This document shows, in pieces, positions 43,042 to 49,159 of a DNA stretch of 50,740 bases. The position numbers and the translations under genes were made by a program. Source of the stretch: a virus. A model generated the notes under the pieces. That model did not search any database and was not told the origin of the DNA. It saw only the letters and a list, made by a program, of their open reading frames with translations. Where the stretch lies: the IMG/VR virus record IMGVR_UViG_3300032288_004529, positions 1 through 50,740 of that record; one strand, 5' to 3'. The stretch's first letter is position 1; each line of letters starts with the position of its first letter.

Positions 43042-43751
43042 GGTAGCTTCCTCAAATAATCAAATGTTTCTTGCCAGTTCTTTACTGTTTGTACAATATA
43101 TCTTTTTTTACTATTGTTGTACATAGCCTGCGCCAGTGGCTTATCATTACCTAGAGCGTGTGTTTCATTGGCGATGAAGATAAGTTGTTCATCTTGATTG
43201 AAATACTTTAATACCTGTGACTTATCAGATCCTTTTTCACATATGTCTATGCTTGTTTCACCAGACATGAACGCTGACAACGATGGAAAAGATTGATTGA
43301 TCTTTTCTACAATCTTTCTTCTCTCTTTAGAAGTTTTATCCCAAGATATGTATCTTAACCTATCTTCTTTTGTTGCGTTCTTTCCGACTACTGAAAAACT
43401 AATCAATCCAACACGATATTCAATATTGGGTCCAGATCTTATCTTAAATTCGCTCTCTTTTAATGCATCGGAAAGAAAAGTCATAAGATCAGAAGGAGGT
43501 TTCCAGTTACTGGTCTTTGCTTCTTTTCCGTTCATCCAGATTGAACATCCTCCAGAAGTGAACAAAGCTTTACACCCAGACAGCAACCTATTACCAAGCC
43601 TAGGCAGAATATTTTGGTATGTGTTATTGGTGCAAAGATATACATCTCTCTTGAGAACCCAATGCTCTAACCAATGCATGAAGTGGGAGTCTATTGGCTC
43701 GTTGGGAGGAGCCAATGTCCCATCGACATCAAATATGTATACGGTTTTCAT
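43038..43751 (-). CDS. HAD-superfamily phosphatase, phosphomannomutase-like (237 aa)
   Basis: HAD hydrolase. Motif I is 'IFDVDGTLAPP' (Asp8 and Asp10), motif II fits 'VYLCTNNT', and the C-terminal 'LIFIANETHALGND' carries acidic residues. 'EYRVGLISFSVVGKNATKED' and 'LRYISWDKTSKERRKIVEKI', then 'GETSIDICEKGSDKSQVLKY', resemble the cap and core of eukaryotic-type phosphomannomutase ('FRNGMLNISPIGR', 'ISFDVFPEGWDKRYCL'). Phosphatase or mutase activity on a sugar phosphate is therefore likely, which would suit the nearby glycosyltransferase. It overlaps the 58-residue gene by 4 bases (ATGA). Confidence 0.82.
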   Translation of the reverse strand: MKTVYIFDVDGTLAPPNEPIDSHFMHWLEHWVLKRDVYLCTNNTYQNILPRLGNRLLSGCKALFTSGGCSIWMNGKEAKTSNWKPPSDLMTFLSDALKESEFKIRSGPNIEYRVGLISFSVVGKNATKEDRLRYISWDKTSKERRKIVEKINQSFPSLSAFMSGETSIDICEKGSDKSQVLKYFNQDEQLIFIANETHALGNDKPLAQAMYNNSKKRYIVQTVKNWQETFDYLRKLP

Positions 43752-43924
43752 TTTAGATCATCATAATATAATGTAGATACATATCGCCCATCTAGATTAT
43801 AGCCGCACTGTTTAAGAAACAGTGTAAAAGATTCGAAAACTTGTTCTAGTTTAGAGTTAGCCGAGATAACAAATTCAATAGTTTCAGCATCATCCTTAGA
43901 ATCTTTCAGGATAAAGCTCTTCAT
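43748..43924 (-). CDS. Small protein, paralogue of the next gene upstream (58 aa)
   Basis: A 58-residue frame (ATG 43924, TGA 43750-43748), with GGAG 7 bases before the ATG. It begins 'MKSFILKDSKDDAETIEFVI' and contains 'FESFTLFLKQCGYNLDG'. The neighbouring protein has 'MKEFIIKDYPDTFNTINDYE' and 'LESFERFLQACGYVLSG', so the two are tandem paralogues. Both ends overlap neighbours by 4 bases (ATGA), a sign of coupled translation. Function unknown; homologous small proteins are found in T4-like marine phages. Confidence 0.75.
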   Translation of the reverse strand: MKSFILKDSKDDAETIEFVISANSKLEQVFESFTLFLKQCGYNLDGRYVSTLYYDDLK

Positions 43925-44145
43925 TCATCTTCTCCAAGATCATCTTCATTGTCTAAACTCTGACATTCAAATTCTGGAACAATTTCCAAGTGACCACTCA
44001 AAACGTACCCACACGCCTGCAAAAATCTTTCAAATGATTCCAATACATCACTCAAATTAGATTGTGGGTCAATTTTTACGATGACCTCATAATCATTAAT
44101 TGTATTGAAAGTATCAGGGTAATCTTTAATAATAAATTCTTTCAT
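43921..44145 (-). CDS. Small protein with acidic tail, tandem paralogue (74 aa)
   Basis: A 74-residue protein whose real start is ATG 44145: GAGGAA precedes it by 7 bases, and the paralogue's start aligns there. The longer frame from 44199 adds 18 residues that overlap the upstream gene and look unlike the family. Body: 'IIKDYPDTFNTINDYEVIVK', then 'SDVLESFERFLQACGYVLSG', then a Glu/Asp-rich end ('LDNEDDLGEDE') missing from the shorter copy. It is predicted to be a small alpha/beta fold. Function unknown. Confidence 0.72.
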   Translation of the reverse strand: MKEFIIKDYPDTFNTINDYEVIVKIDPQSNLSDVLESFERFLQACGYVLSGHLEIVPEFECQSLDNEDDLGEDE

Positions 44146-44158
44146 TGTGTATTCCTCA

Positions 44159-44866
44159 TTAATCCCATAGGTTTCTATAGTATTTACCAAACAAATCAAA
44201 TCCTTCTTGCATACGTTTCATGTGCTTGGCTGCACCTTCATGATCATACTTATATGTATGCAAAGGACCATGCTTCATTTCGCTGTAATTAGTATGTCCA
44301 AGCTTAGCTGCCCAACCAGGCTGATCAGTTCCTTCGATCTTTTCAAAGTAGAAATCACTTTTTCCAGATTGAAACTGTTCTTCCCAGTTTATGTTAACTT
44401 GTTCAAAAGACCAAATCATCTTATCAAGCATTTCTTCCCACTGTTTGTGCCCTTGATCCCATGCTTCTTGATCACCTTCTGCATAGAAAGGAAAACAATA
44501 TTGAGATGAACCGTTTGATGTTTGCTCATGCTGATGCAACATTGGAGAACCATGAGTAGTCGCTTTTAGTTGCTTAAGCATTGGAACGATAATCAATGCA
44601 AGAGTAGTATCCATATTCCAAGTATCATACTGATGAATATGAATCTTAACTGTACGTTCTCTTTTCTCATGAATCCATTGGCATAACTTAGATAGCCATG
44701 AATCATCATTTTTACCGCTTAAAAACTTACTAATCTTATTATTTAGTTTGTAATCCCAGCGGTCTAAAATATCATCGCCCCTGTATCGATTTTGCCAAAA
44801 GAATATTTTGTCAACAATCGCGTATGGACTTATATAATCTTTGTAAGGACCAATATAAATTTTCAT
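44159..44866 (-). CDS. Conserved phage protein of unknown function (235 aa)
   Basis: Conserved protein seen in many T4-like phages, function not known. It begins 'MKIYIGPYKDYISPYAIVDK' and contains 'ILDRWDYKLNNKISKFL', 'VKIHIHQYDTWNMDTTLALI' and 'PMLKQLKATTHGSP', followed by 'EEMLDKMIWSFEQ'; these blocks are typical of the family. Many Trp, His and Tyr residues suggest a compact enzyme-like fold. The start is ATG 44866; an upstream extension to 44995 runs through two tRNA genes and cannot be coding. No signal or membrane segment is seen. It lies just downstream of the tRNA cluster. Confidence 0.72.
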   Translation of the reverse strand: MKIYIGPYKDYISPYAIVDKIFFWQNRYRGDDILDRWDYKLNNKISKFLSGKNDDSWLSKLCQWIHEKRERTVKIHIHQYDTWNMDTTLALIIVPMLKQLKATTHGSPMLHQHEQTSNGSSQYCFPFYAEGDQEAWDQGHKQWEEMLDKMIWSFEQVNINWEEQFQSGKSDFYFEKIEGTDQPGWAAKLGHTNYSEMKHGPLHTYKYDHEGAAKHMKRMQEGFDLFGKYYRNLWD

Positions 44867-44883
44867 ATCAACACCTAATAATG

Positions 44884-44957
44884 TGGCAGGGATACAAGGA
44901 CTCGAACCTCGGCTAACAGAGTCAAAGTCTGCTGTGCTACCATTACACCATATCCCT
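44884..44957 (-). tRNA. tRNA-Gln (anticodon TTG)
   Basis: Minus-strand cloverleaf: acceptor AGGGATA with TATCCCT, anticodon loop CTTTGAC (anticodon TTG), T-arm with GGTTCGAGTCC. Discriminator G is followed by an encoded CCA. It reads CAA. Confidence 0.93.
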
Positions 44958-44961
44958 AATT

Positions 44962-45037
44962 TGGTACGCCGTACAGGGGTCGAACCTGTGACCAATAGAT
45001 TAAAAGTCTACTGCTCTACCAACTGAGCTAACGGCGC
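44962..45037 (-). tRNA. tRNA-Lys (anticodon TTT)
   Basis: Minus-strand cloverleaf with 7-bp acceptor stem (one G-U at the end pair), anticodon loop CTTTTAA (anticodon TTT), T-arm AGGTTCGACCCCT. The CCA end is encoded. It lies 4 bases from tRNA-Gln. It reads AAA. Confidence 0.95.
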
Positions 45038-45045
45038 ATCGTCTT

Positions 45046-45122
45046 TGGTGGGCCCTGAGGGACTTGAACCCCCAACCAAGTGATTATGAGTCACCTGCTC
45101 TAACCAATTGAGCTAAAGGCCC
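45046..45122 (-). tRNA. tRNA with CAT anticodon, probably tRNA-Ile2 (AUA-reading)
   Basis: Minus-strand cloverleaf with anticodon loop CTCATAA and encoded CCA. Anticodon CAT would be Met or lysidine-modified Ile. The stem-loop and acceptor resemble E. coli ileX, and C4-G69 and C5-G68, known TilS determinants, are both present. I favour Ile2, but elongator Met is not excluded. Confidence 0.85.
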
Positions 45123-45128
45123 ATTGTT

Positions 45129-45204
45129 TGGTGCTCCTGGATGGATTTGAACCACCGACCAACCGGATATAAGCCGGACACTCTCACCACTGAGTTACAG
45201 GAGC
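45129..45204 (-). tRNA. tRNA-Ile (anticodon TAT)
   Basis: Minus-strand cloverleaf: perfect 7-bp acceptor GCTCCTG with CAGGAGC, anticodon loop CTTATAT (anticodon TAT), D-arm GTAACTCAGTGG, T-loop TTCAAAT, encoded CCA. The first anticodon-stem pair is a T-T mismatch. Anticodon UAU reads AUA directly and is rare in bacteria. Confidence 0.88.
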
Positions 45205-45213
45205 GTTATTGTT

Positions 45214-45298
45214 TGGTGCGGCTGGTGGGATTCGAACCCACATGACTATTGTCGCAGAATTTTAAGTTCTGTGCGTAAACCAGTTCCGCCACAGCCGC
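45214..45298 (-). tRNA. tRNA-Leu (anticodon TAA)
   Basis: Minus-strand type II tRNA with a long variable arm: acceptor GCGGCTG with CAGCCGC, anticodon loop CTTAAAA (anticodon TAA), T-arm GGGTTCGAATCCC and encoded CCA. It reads UUA. Confidence 0.94.
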
Positions 45299-45304
45299 TT
45301 TGTT

Positions 45305-45380
45305 TGGCCTGCCCAGAGGGACTCGAACCCCCGACCAACAGCTTAGAAGGCTGTTGCTCTATCCGCTGAGCTATGGGCAG
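45305..45380 (-). tRNA. tRNA-Arg (anticodon TCT)
   Basis: Minus-strand cloverleaf: acceptor CTGCCCA with TGGGCAG, anticodon loop CTTCTAA (anticodon TCT), T-arm GGGTTCGAGTCCC, discriminator G and encoded CCA. It reads AGA. It is the first tRNA of the cluster in transcription order. Confidence 0.95.
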
Positions 45381-45387
45381 TATTTTC

Positions 45388-45415
45388 ATTATAAAGTAAT
45401 TATATCAATTATTAA
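45388..45415 (-). promoter_or_regulatory. Weak sigma70-like promoter candidate for the tRNA cluster
   Basis: On the minus strand TATAAT lies at 45393-45388 and TTAATA (4 of 6 to TTGACA) 16 bases upstream at 45415-45410. The start would fall near the first base of tRNA-Arg. The DNA is AT-rich, so chance matches are likely. Confidence 0.3.
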
Positions 45416-45860
45416 AAAATATGTATATGGTTGATACGTATTCTTCTATTACACCAATGATAAATGGAGAAAAAGAGAACAAAGTAAACCAAAATAAAGT
45501 TTTAAAAGAAATGGATACTGCTCTTCCTCTACGACCTCTTGTATTTCTTGTCCTGTATGGTTTAGCCCATTTAGTTTTTATTGGTTTAAATTGCTTGTAA
45601 TTAGACTTACCATATTTTATTGTTGTAGGTAATTTATACCTAATTGGTTTTTGTTTCTTATTAGCAACATGCTTTTCTACTTTAGTGTAACCACCTTGTT
45701 TAGTGGTTTTAGTGACAGTGGTTTTTCCACCACGATGCGTATATGTTGTGCGGGTAGATCCGTCTTTATATGACTGAGACCAAGTAGTTGGCTTACTGCC
45801 ATCTTGGTAAGTGGTATATGTAGTACCTCCTCTTTTGGTTCTCTTATACCACTTAGCCAC
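45405..45860 (-). CDS. Basic Thr/Tyr-rich protein with C-terminal membrane helix (151 aa)
   Basis: Not recognised. The first 60 residues are loose repeats of basic, Thr-rich strands ('RGGTTYTTYQDGSKPTTWSQ', 'DGSTRTTYTHRGGKTTVTKT'). A lysine/arginine-rich middle follows ('NKKQKPIRYKLP', 'RTRNTRGRRGRA'), then a hydrophobic helix (about 118-140, 'LFWFTLFSFSPFIIGVI') and a short C-terminal end. The net charge is strongly positive. The positive-inside rule puts the basic part in the cytoplasm. It could be a membrane-tethered nucleic acid binder, but no motif supports a function. It lies between the tRNA cluster and the methyltransferase gene. Confidence 0.6.
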   Translation of the reverse strand: MAKWYKRTKRGGTTYTTYQDGSKPTTWSQSYKDGSTRTTYTHRGGKTTVTKTTKQGGYTKVEKHVANKKQKPIRYKLPTTIKYGKSNYKQFKPIKTKWAKPYRTRNTRGRRGRAVSISFKTLFWFTLFSFSPFIIGVIEEYVSTIYIFFNN

Positions 45861-45863
45861 GTT

Positions 45864-46745
45864 TTATTCTTCTAGTAGACCATGTCTAATGACGTATTTT
45901 TTTAGTCCGTCACCTAATTCAATTTGTTCAAAGTCTTTAAATCTGCCATCATCTTTTTCTTTATGAATACAGATCATATTTGATTCATAGAATTTTGGTA
46001 TGTTTTCTTGGTTACACTTTATGTGAGAATAGACCCAAATATTTTCATTATGTTTGTTATGATTGTTAGTATTGAACTTAGGATAAACATGCCAATAACA
46101 ATTATAGTCTAAATCTTTAATGGCTTTTAAAACTAAATCGTTTCCTTCTATTCCATTGAATTCAATGTACATGTGTGGTTTGTCTCTTGTAAGCAGTTGT
46201 TTACCTGATTCTATAACTTGTACTTCAGTTCCTTCGCAGTCCATCTTGATAAAGTCAATTGTTTTCCCAAGAAAATCAACATCATCTAACCGCATGATTT
46301 GAGTGCTAAGATTAGACGTTTCATCAACGCTATTGATATTGAATTCACCATAGTTGAATTTTTCATAATTAGGAGTATGAATAACTGTTTTAATGAAATC
46401 ATTTCTATCAGCTACAAATGATCTTATTGGTACTATATTAAAGCAGTTGTTCATTACAATATTGCTGTTCAGTAGCAGAAAGATGTAAAATTGTGGTTCA
46501 AATGAAAATATAAAATTCTTATTACATCGCTGTGCTAACCAAACGGTGTGTGTTCCTACATTTGCACCTAAATCAATACAGCACGATTCTTCCGTTACTA
46601 GTTTGTCTATGACATCAAATTCTTGATCGGCCCATTCTCCATATAAGTGCAGGCATGTTCCAATAGGATCATCTCCTTTAAATACATTTATTAAACCATA
46701 TTTTGTATTGAGACTTGCTACTTTTGGAGTATCAATAACTATCAT
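45864..46745 (-). CDS. FkbM-family SAM methyltransferase (293 aa)
   Basis: Class I SAM-dependent methyltransferase of the FkbM type. Motif I is 'CIDLGANVGTHTVWLAQ' (about 55-71), post-I acidic residue in 'FSFEPQFY', and 'TIDFIKMDCEGTEVQVIESG' (about 165-185) is the characteristic FkbM motif. FkbM enzymes O-methylate sugars and small molecules; in phages the substrate is unknown, and capsular or lipopolysaccharide sugars are possible. The last 60 residues contain Asn/His-rich and acidic segments of unclear role. It overlaps the GIY-YIG-like gene by 4 bases (ATGA) and is followed by the basic membrane protein after a 3-base gap. Confidence 0.88.
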   Translation of the reverse strand: MIVIDTPKVASLNTKYGLINVFKGDDPIGTCLHLYGEWADQEFDVIDKLVTEESCCIDLGANVGTHTVWLAQRCNKNFIFSFEPQFYIFLLLNSNIVMNNCFNIVPIRSFVADRNDFIKTVIHTPNYEKFNYGEFNINSVDETSNLSTQIMRLDDVDFLGKTIDFIKMDCEGTEVQVIESGKQLLTRDKPHMYIEFNGIEGNDLVLKAIKDLDYNCYWHVYPKFNTNNHNKHNENIWVYSHIKCNQENIPKFYESNMICIHKEKDDGRFKDFEQIELGDGLKKYVIRHGLLEE

Positions 46746-47143
46746 TTTTTAATTCCAATATTATTGCGTGTAAATTTCATCATTATATTATCATTGTAGT
46801 AATCGTCAGTTTCCAATACGTTATGTATGAATTGAAGCTTGGCTTCCCAGTAATTACATTCACCTCTTGTTTTACACAGTCGCAAGATCGATCGTTTGAA
46901 TTTATCTTGGCCTTCTTTTCCAATGTCTAAAAGTAAACGTGAAGAAGAGCCCCAGTAGTCTTTCCAATCAGACTCCTTGCGGCACCTTTTTCTTTTACCT
47001 TTAATTTGTTTGGATGAAGCTTTGGTGAAGTACTTACGGCCGATGTATCGTTTACCTGTTTCGATATTTTCTATCAGATAAACGAACCCATAGTATTCAT
47101 TCACAAGTTCATAGTCTATTTCTTTTTCTTCGTAGAGCCACAT
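46742..47143 (-). CDS. GIY-YIG-like nuclease (133 aa)
   Basis: Small putative GIY-YIG endonuclease. 'GFVYLIENIETGKRYIGRKY' carries the GIY-like and YIG elements, 'DWKDYWGSSSRLLLDIGKEG' matches the following 'DYYGSS' region of phage enzymes, and 'NYWEAKLQFIHNVL' supplies the catalytic Glu (the 'WE' position). A strongly basic segment ('KQIKGKRKRCRKE') lies between. It has no separate DNA-binding domain, so it may be a free-standing Seg-like or repair-type nuclease. Its Shine-Dalgarno sequence (AGAGG) sits in the loop of a 9-bp hairpin, with a late promoter positioned to start inside it. It is located just downstream of nrdB. Confidence 0.78.
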   Translation of the reverse strand: MWLYEEKEIDYELVNEYYGFVYLIENIETGKRYIGRKYFTKASSKQIKGKRKRCRKESDWKDYWGSSSRLLLDIGKEGQDKFKRSILRLCKTRGECNYWEAKLQFIHNVLETDDYYNDNIMMKFTRNNIGIKK

Positions 47144-47174
47144 AATATCATCCTCTTAGATGATATTATTTATT
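47144..47174 (-). promoter_or_regulatory. RBS-sequestering hairpin with internal late promoter
   Basis: On the minus strand AATATCATC (47167-47159) pairs perfectly with GATGATATT (47152-47144), loop TAAGAG. AGAGG, the Shine-Dalgarno sequence, lies in the loop and first stem base, and the ATG follows the hairpin directly. AATAAATA (47174-47167, 7 of 8 to TATAAATA) would start transcription near 47161, inside the 5' arm, so late mRNA could not form the stem. Long transcripts from nrdB would. Confidence 0.65.
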
Positions 47175-47273
47175 TCATTTTATACGATTTAAAAGATATG
47201 CAAAAGCTAAGACAGTTACACACAATATATAATAACTGTATTCTGCTATTAATTGTGTAACTAAGCTGCCCAT
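47175..47273 (-). CDS. Possible 32-residue membrane peptide
   Basis: A 32-codon frame starts at ATG 47273, overlaps the last 13 bases of nrdB and ends at TGA 47177-47175. Sequence 'MGSLVTQLIAEYSYYILCVT' continues with 'VLAFAYLLNRIK': one hydrophobic helix with a basic end. GGGA lies 6 bases before the ATG. It fills the 117-base gap between nrdB and the GIY-YIG-like gene. Without homologues to compare, chance cannot be excluded. Confidence 0.38.
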   Translation of the reverse strand: MGSLVTQLIAEYSYYILCVTVLAFAYLLNRIK

Positions 47274-48247
47274 ACTTCTTCCCATGATCCTGATAAGGCG
47301 CCTTTTGCGTAATCGGTTGCACGATTCTCAAAGAAGTTTGTATGAATAGGTGCATTGATCATCGTCTCAACCCAAGGCAAAGGATTCTTTTTAACTTTAA
47401 ATATTCCTTTCAATCCTAAAGAAATGAGGCGACGGTCAGCAATATAGCGAATATAATGCTTGACATCAGCAGCAGTGAGATTTTCCATATCACCAATTGA
47501 GAATGCAAGGTCGATGAATCGATCTTCGAGCTCAACCATCTTTTCAGCGATTTTATAAATTTCAGACTTGAGACTATCATTCCATATCTCTCTGTTTTCT
47601 TCAATAAAAGTTCTAAAAAGTTTGATCATCGATTCTGCATGCATTGTTTCATCAACGATAGACCATGTAATGATCTGACCCATTCCTTTCATCTTTCCAT
47701 GGCGAGGAAAGTTAAGTAGCATAATGAAAGATGAGAACAGCTGCATACCTTCAGTAAACGCGGAGAATGCAGCGATCTGTTGCGCAATTGTGTTAGCATC
47801 TTGACCTGCAATCTGTGTAAAGAAATCATGCTTAGCTCTCATCTCTTCATACTGCATGAACTCATTGTATGTTGTTTCAGGCATGCCTAATGTTTCAATC
47901 AGATGTGAATATGCAGCAACATGCAATGCTTCACGAGCAGCAAACCCACACAGCATCATCCTTACTTCAGGTTGAGGAAAATAAGGGAGGTAATTATGAA
48001 CGTAGCCGCCAGCAACGTCAATATCTCCTTGTGTAAAAAATCTAAAAATATTTGTAAGAAACTTCTTTTCTTCATGGGTTAACCTCTTCTTCCAGTCTTT
48101 GACGTCTTCCATCATTGGGACTTCAGTATGAATCCAATGAGACTGCTCATGCTTAAGCCAAGCATCATAAAAAAAAGGATATTTGAATGGCTTAAAATAA
48201 GATCGTTCATCAGTTAGCTTCAATTCTTTGAATTGTTTTGATTTCAT
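47261..48247 (-). CDS. nrdB: Class Ia ribonucleotide reductase small subunit NrdB (328 aa)
   Basis: Beta subunit that houses the tyrosyl radical and di-iron centre of ribonucleotide reductase. Metal ligands and radical residue are in place: Asp in 'FTQGDIDVAGG', Glu, His and Tyr spaced E-x2-H-x3-Y in 'REALHVAAYSHL', Glu in 'AFTEGMQL', Glu and His in 'IVDETMHAESM'. The C-terminal 'ALSGSWEEVWAA' is a typical tail that binds NrdA. I start it at ATG 48247 (AAGG 8 bases before), since earlier codons belong to the homing endonuclease frame. The length of 328 residues fits the short NrdB group found in marine phages and bacteria. It overlaps the endonuclease gene by 38 bases. Confidence 0.95.
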   Translation of the reverse strand: MKSKQFKELKLTDERSYFKPFKYPFFYDAWLKHEQSHWIHTEVPMMEDVKDWKKRLTHEEKKFLTNIFRFFTQGDIDVAGGYVHNYLPYFPQPEVRMMLCGFAAREALHVAAYSHLIETLGMPETTYNEFMQYEEMRAKHDFFTQIAGQDANTIAQQIAAFSAFTEGMQLFSSFIMLLNFPRHGKMKGMGQIITWSIVDETMHAESMIKLFRTFIEENREIWNDSLKSEIYKIAEKMVELEDRFIDLAFSIGDMENLTAADVKHYIRYIADRRLISLGLKGIFKVKKNPLPWVETMINAPIHTNFFENRATDYAKGALSGSWEEVWAA

Positions 48248-48926
48248 TTGTTTTACCTTTTTTATTTGCTCCAGTTCCACCCTGATAACCATCCATTTTA
48301 CCTCTTATCCAACCATCTAGCTGCTGGCCTTCAAAAAAATATGCATGTTTTTTACCATTATTGTATATCTTACGCCCTTTAGTATTATTTCCATTATTTT
48401 TACTTCCTATCAATATATCACCAATTTTACCATTTTGTATTCTTCCGTGTTTCCATCCATCAATCAAACTCTTAACACGGCGATTCTCAACACCATTGTT
48501 CACCCAAAATGTATCTTTTGTAATGTTTCTACATCTTTTGGATCTTTCGTCATGGGGCTCTTTAATGATATATTTTGTTTTTGGAAATGATTTACCTATT
48601 AATGACTTGCTTATTTTTTGTTTAACTGAATCAGAAATTTTATTTCCTTGTGGTGCACCATCTAATCCATTTTCATTTATTAAATTTGCCCATCTATTTG
48701 ATTCTATTATATTATGGTTTAAAGAAAACTCAACTGCAAAAGATGAACATTCTTTTTCTGTTGAGAAAGTTTTAATGATTTCAGTGGTAAAATTATTGCC
48801 ATGTTTTTTTAAATGGGTTTTCCAATATTTACCTGAACCTGTGTAAGTAACAGGATCTTTTCTTGTTGTTTTACCAAAATATTTTAGACCGGTAACGTTA
48901 TGTGTCTTTATATAAAGATAAATCAT
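48210..48926 (-). CDS. GIY-YIG homing endonuclease between nrdA and nrdB (238 aa)
   Basis: Free-standing homing endonuclease of the Seg/GIY-YIG type. Catalytic domain: 'MIYLYIKTHNVTGLKYFGKT' (degenerate GIY and 'YFG'), 'YTGSGKYWKTHLKKHG' and 'FAVEFSLNHNII' with the catalytic Glu. Downstream, 'SVKQKISKSLIGKS' is a NUMOD3-like DNA-binding motif, and two copies of a motif follow: 'WVNNGVENRRVKSLIDGWKH' and 'IYNNGKKHAYFFEGQQLDGW', each with 'G(R/K)' endings. The 3' end overlaps nrdB by 38 bases. No Shine-Dalgarno sequence precedes the ATG, suggesting low expression. It is a selfish element that would cut and copy itself into the nrd locus of related phages. Confidence 0.9.
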   Translation of the reverse strand: MIYLYIKTHNVTGLKYFGKTTRKDPVTYTGSGKYWKTHLKKHGNNFTTEIIKTFSTEKECSSFAVEFSLNHNIIESNRWANLINENGLDGAPQGNKISDSVKQKISKSLIGKSFPKTKYIIKEPHDERSKRCRNITKDTFWVNNGVENRRVKSLIDGWKHGRIQNGKIGDILIGSKNNGNNTKGRKIYNNGKKHAYFFEGQQLDGWIRGKMDGYQGGTGANKKGKTNEIKTIQRIEAN

Positions 48927-48955
48927 ATGGGTTTTTACATATATTTACGAGTTTT

Positions 48956-49159
48956 TTAATCATTTGTTTTATGTCCGATCATATGTATCTTTTCACGTTC
49001 GATCATGTCGATGATGAAAGTTGTTATCTGTATCTCTTTGTTAAGAAAGAATAACTTAGTCTCAAGTTCTTTGAGCTTTTGTTCATAGAACGCAAGTTCT
49101 TTTTGCTTTTCCTCGCGCATCCTATAAACATCTGCCAATAAGACTATTTTATTGTCCAT
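48956..49159 (-). CDS. Small coiled-coil protein downstream of nrdA (67 aa)
   Basis: A small helical protein starting at ATG 49159 (or the ATG one codon earlier), overlapping the nrdA stop. 'REEKQKELAFYEQKLKELET' and 'LFFLNKEIQITTFIIDMIER' give an almost unbroken coiled coil. GAGGG lies 4 bases before the chosen ATG. I have seen small coiled-coil genes beside nrd genes in marine T4-like phages, but their role is not known. A longer frame from 49171 runs back into nrdA and is not needed. Confidence 0.68.
   Translation of the reverse strand: MDNKIVLLADVYRMREEKQKELAFYEQKLKELETKLFFLNKEIQITTFIIDMIEREKIHMIGHKTND

Noticed and set aside
44867-44995. Upstream extension of the 235-residue gene to 44995
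   Set aside because: It runs through tRNA-Gln and into tRNA-Lys. The family start at 'MKIYIGPY' (44866) is clear.
47170-47355. 61-residue minus-strand frame over the end of nrdB
   Set aside because: It lies mostly inside the well-supported nrdB frame and has no recognisable features; the 32-residue frame in this gap is the better candidate.
48927-48955. Late promoter and hairpin ahead of the nrd homing endonuclease
   Set aside because: Only a 6 of 8 match to TATAAATA, and no stem covering the start was found.
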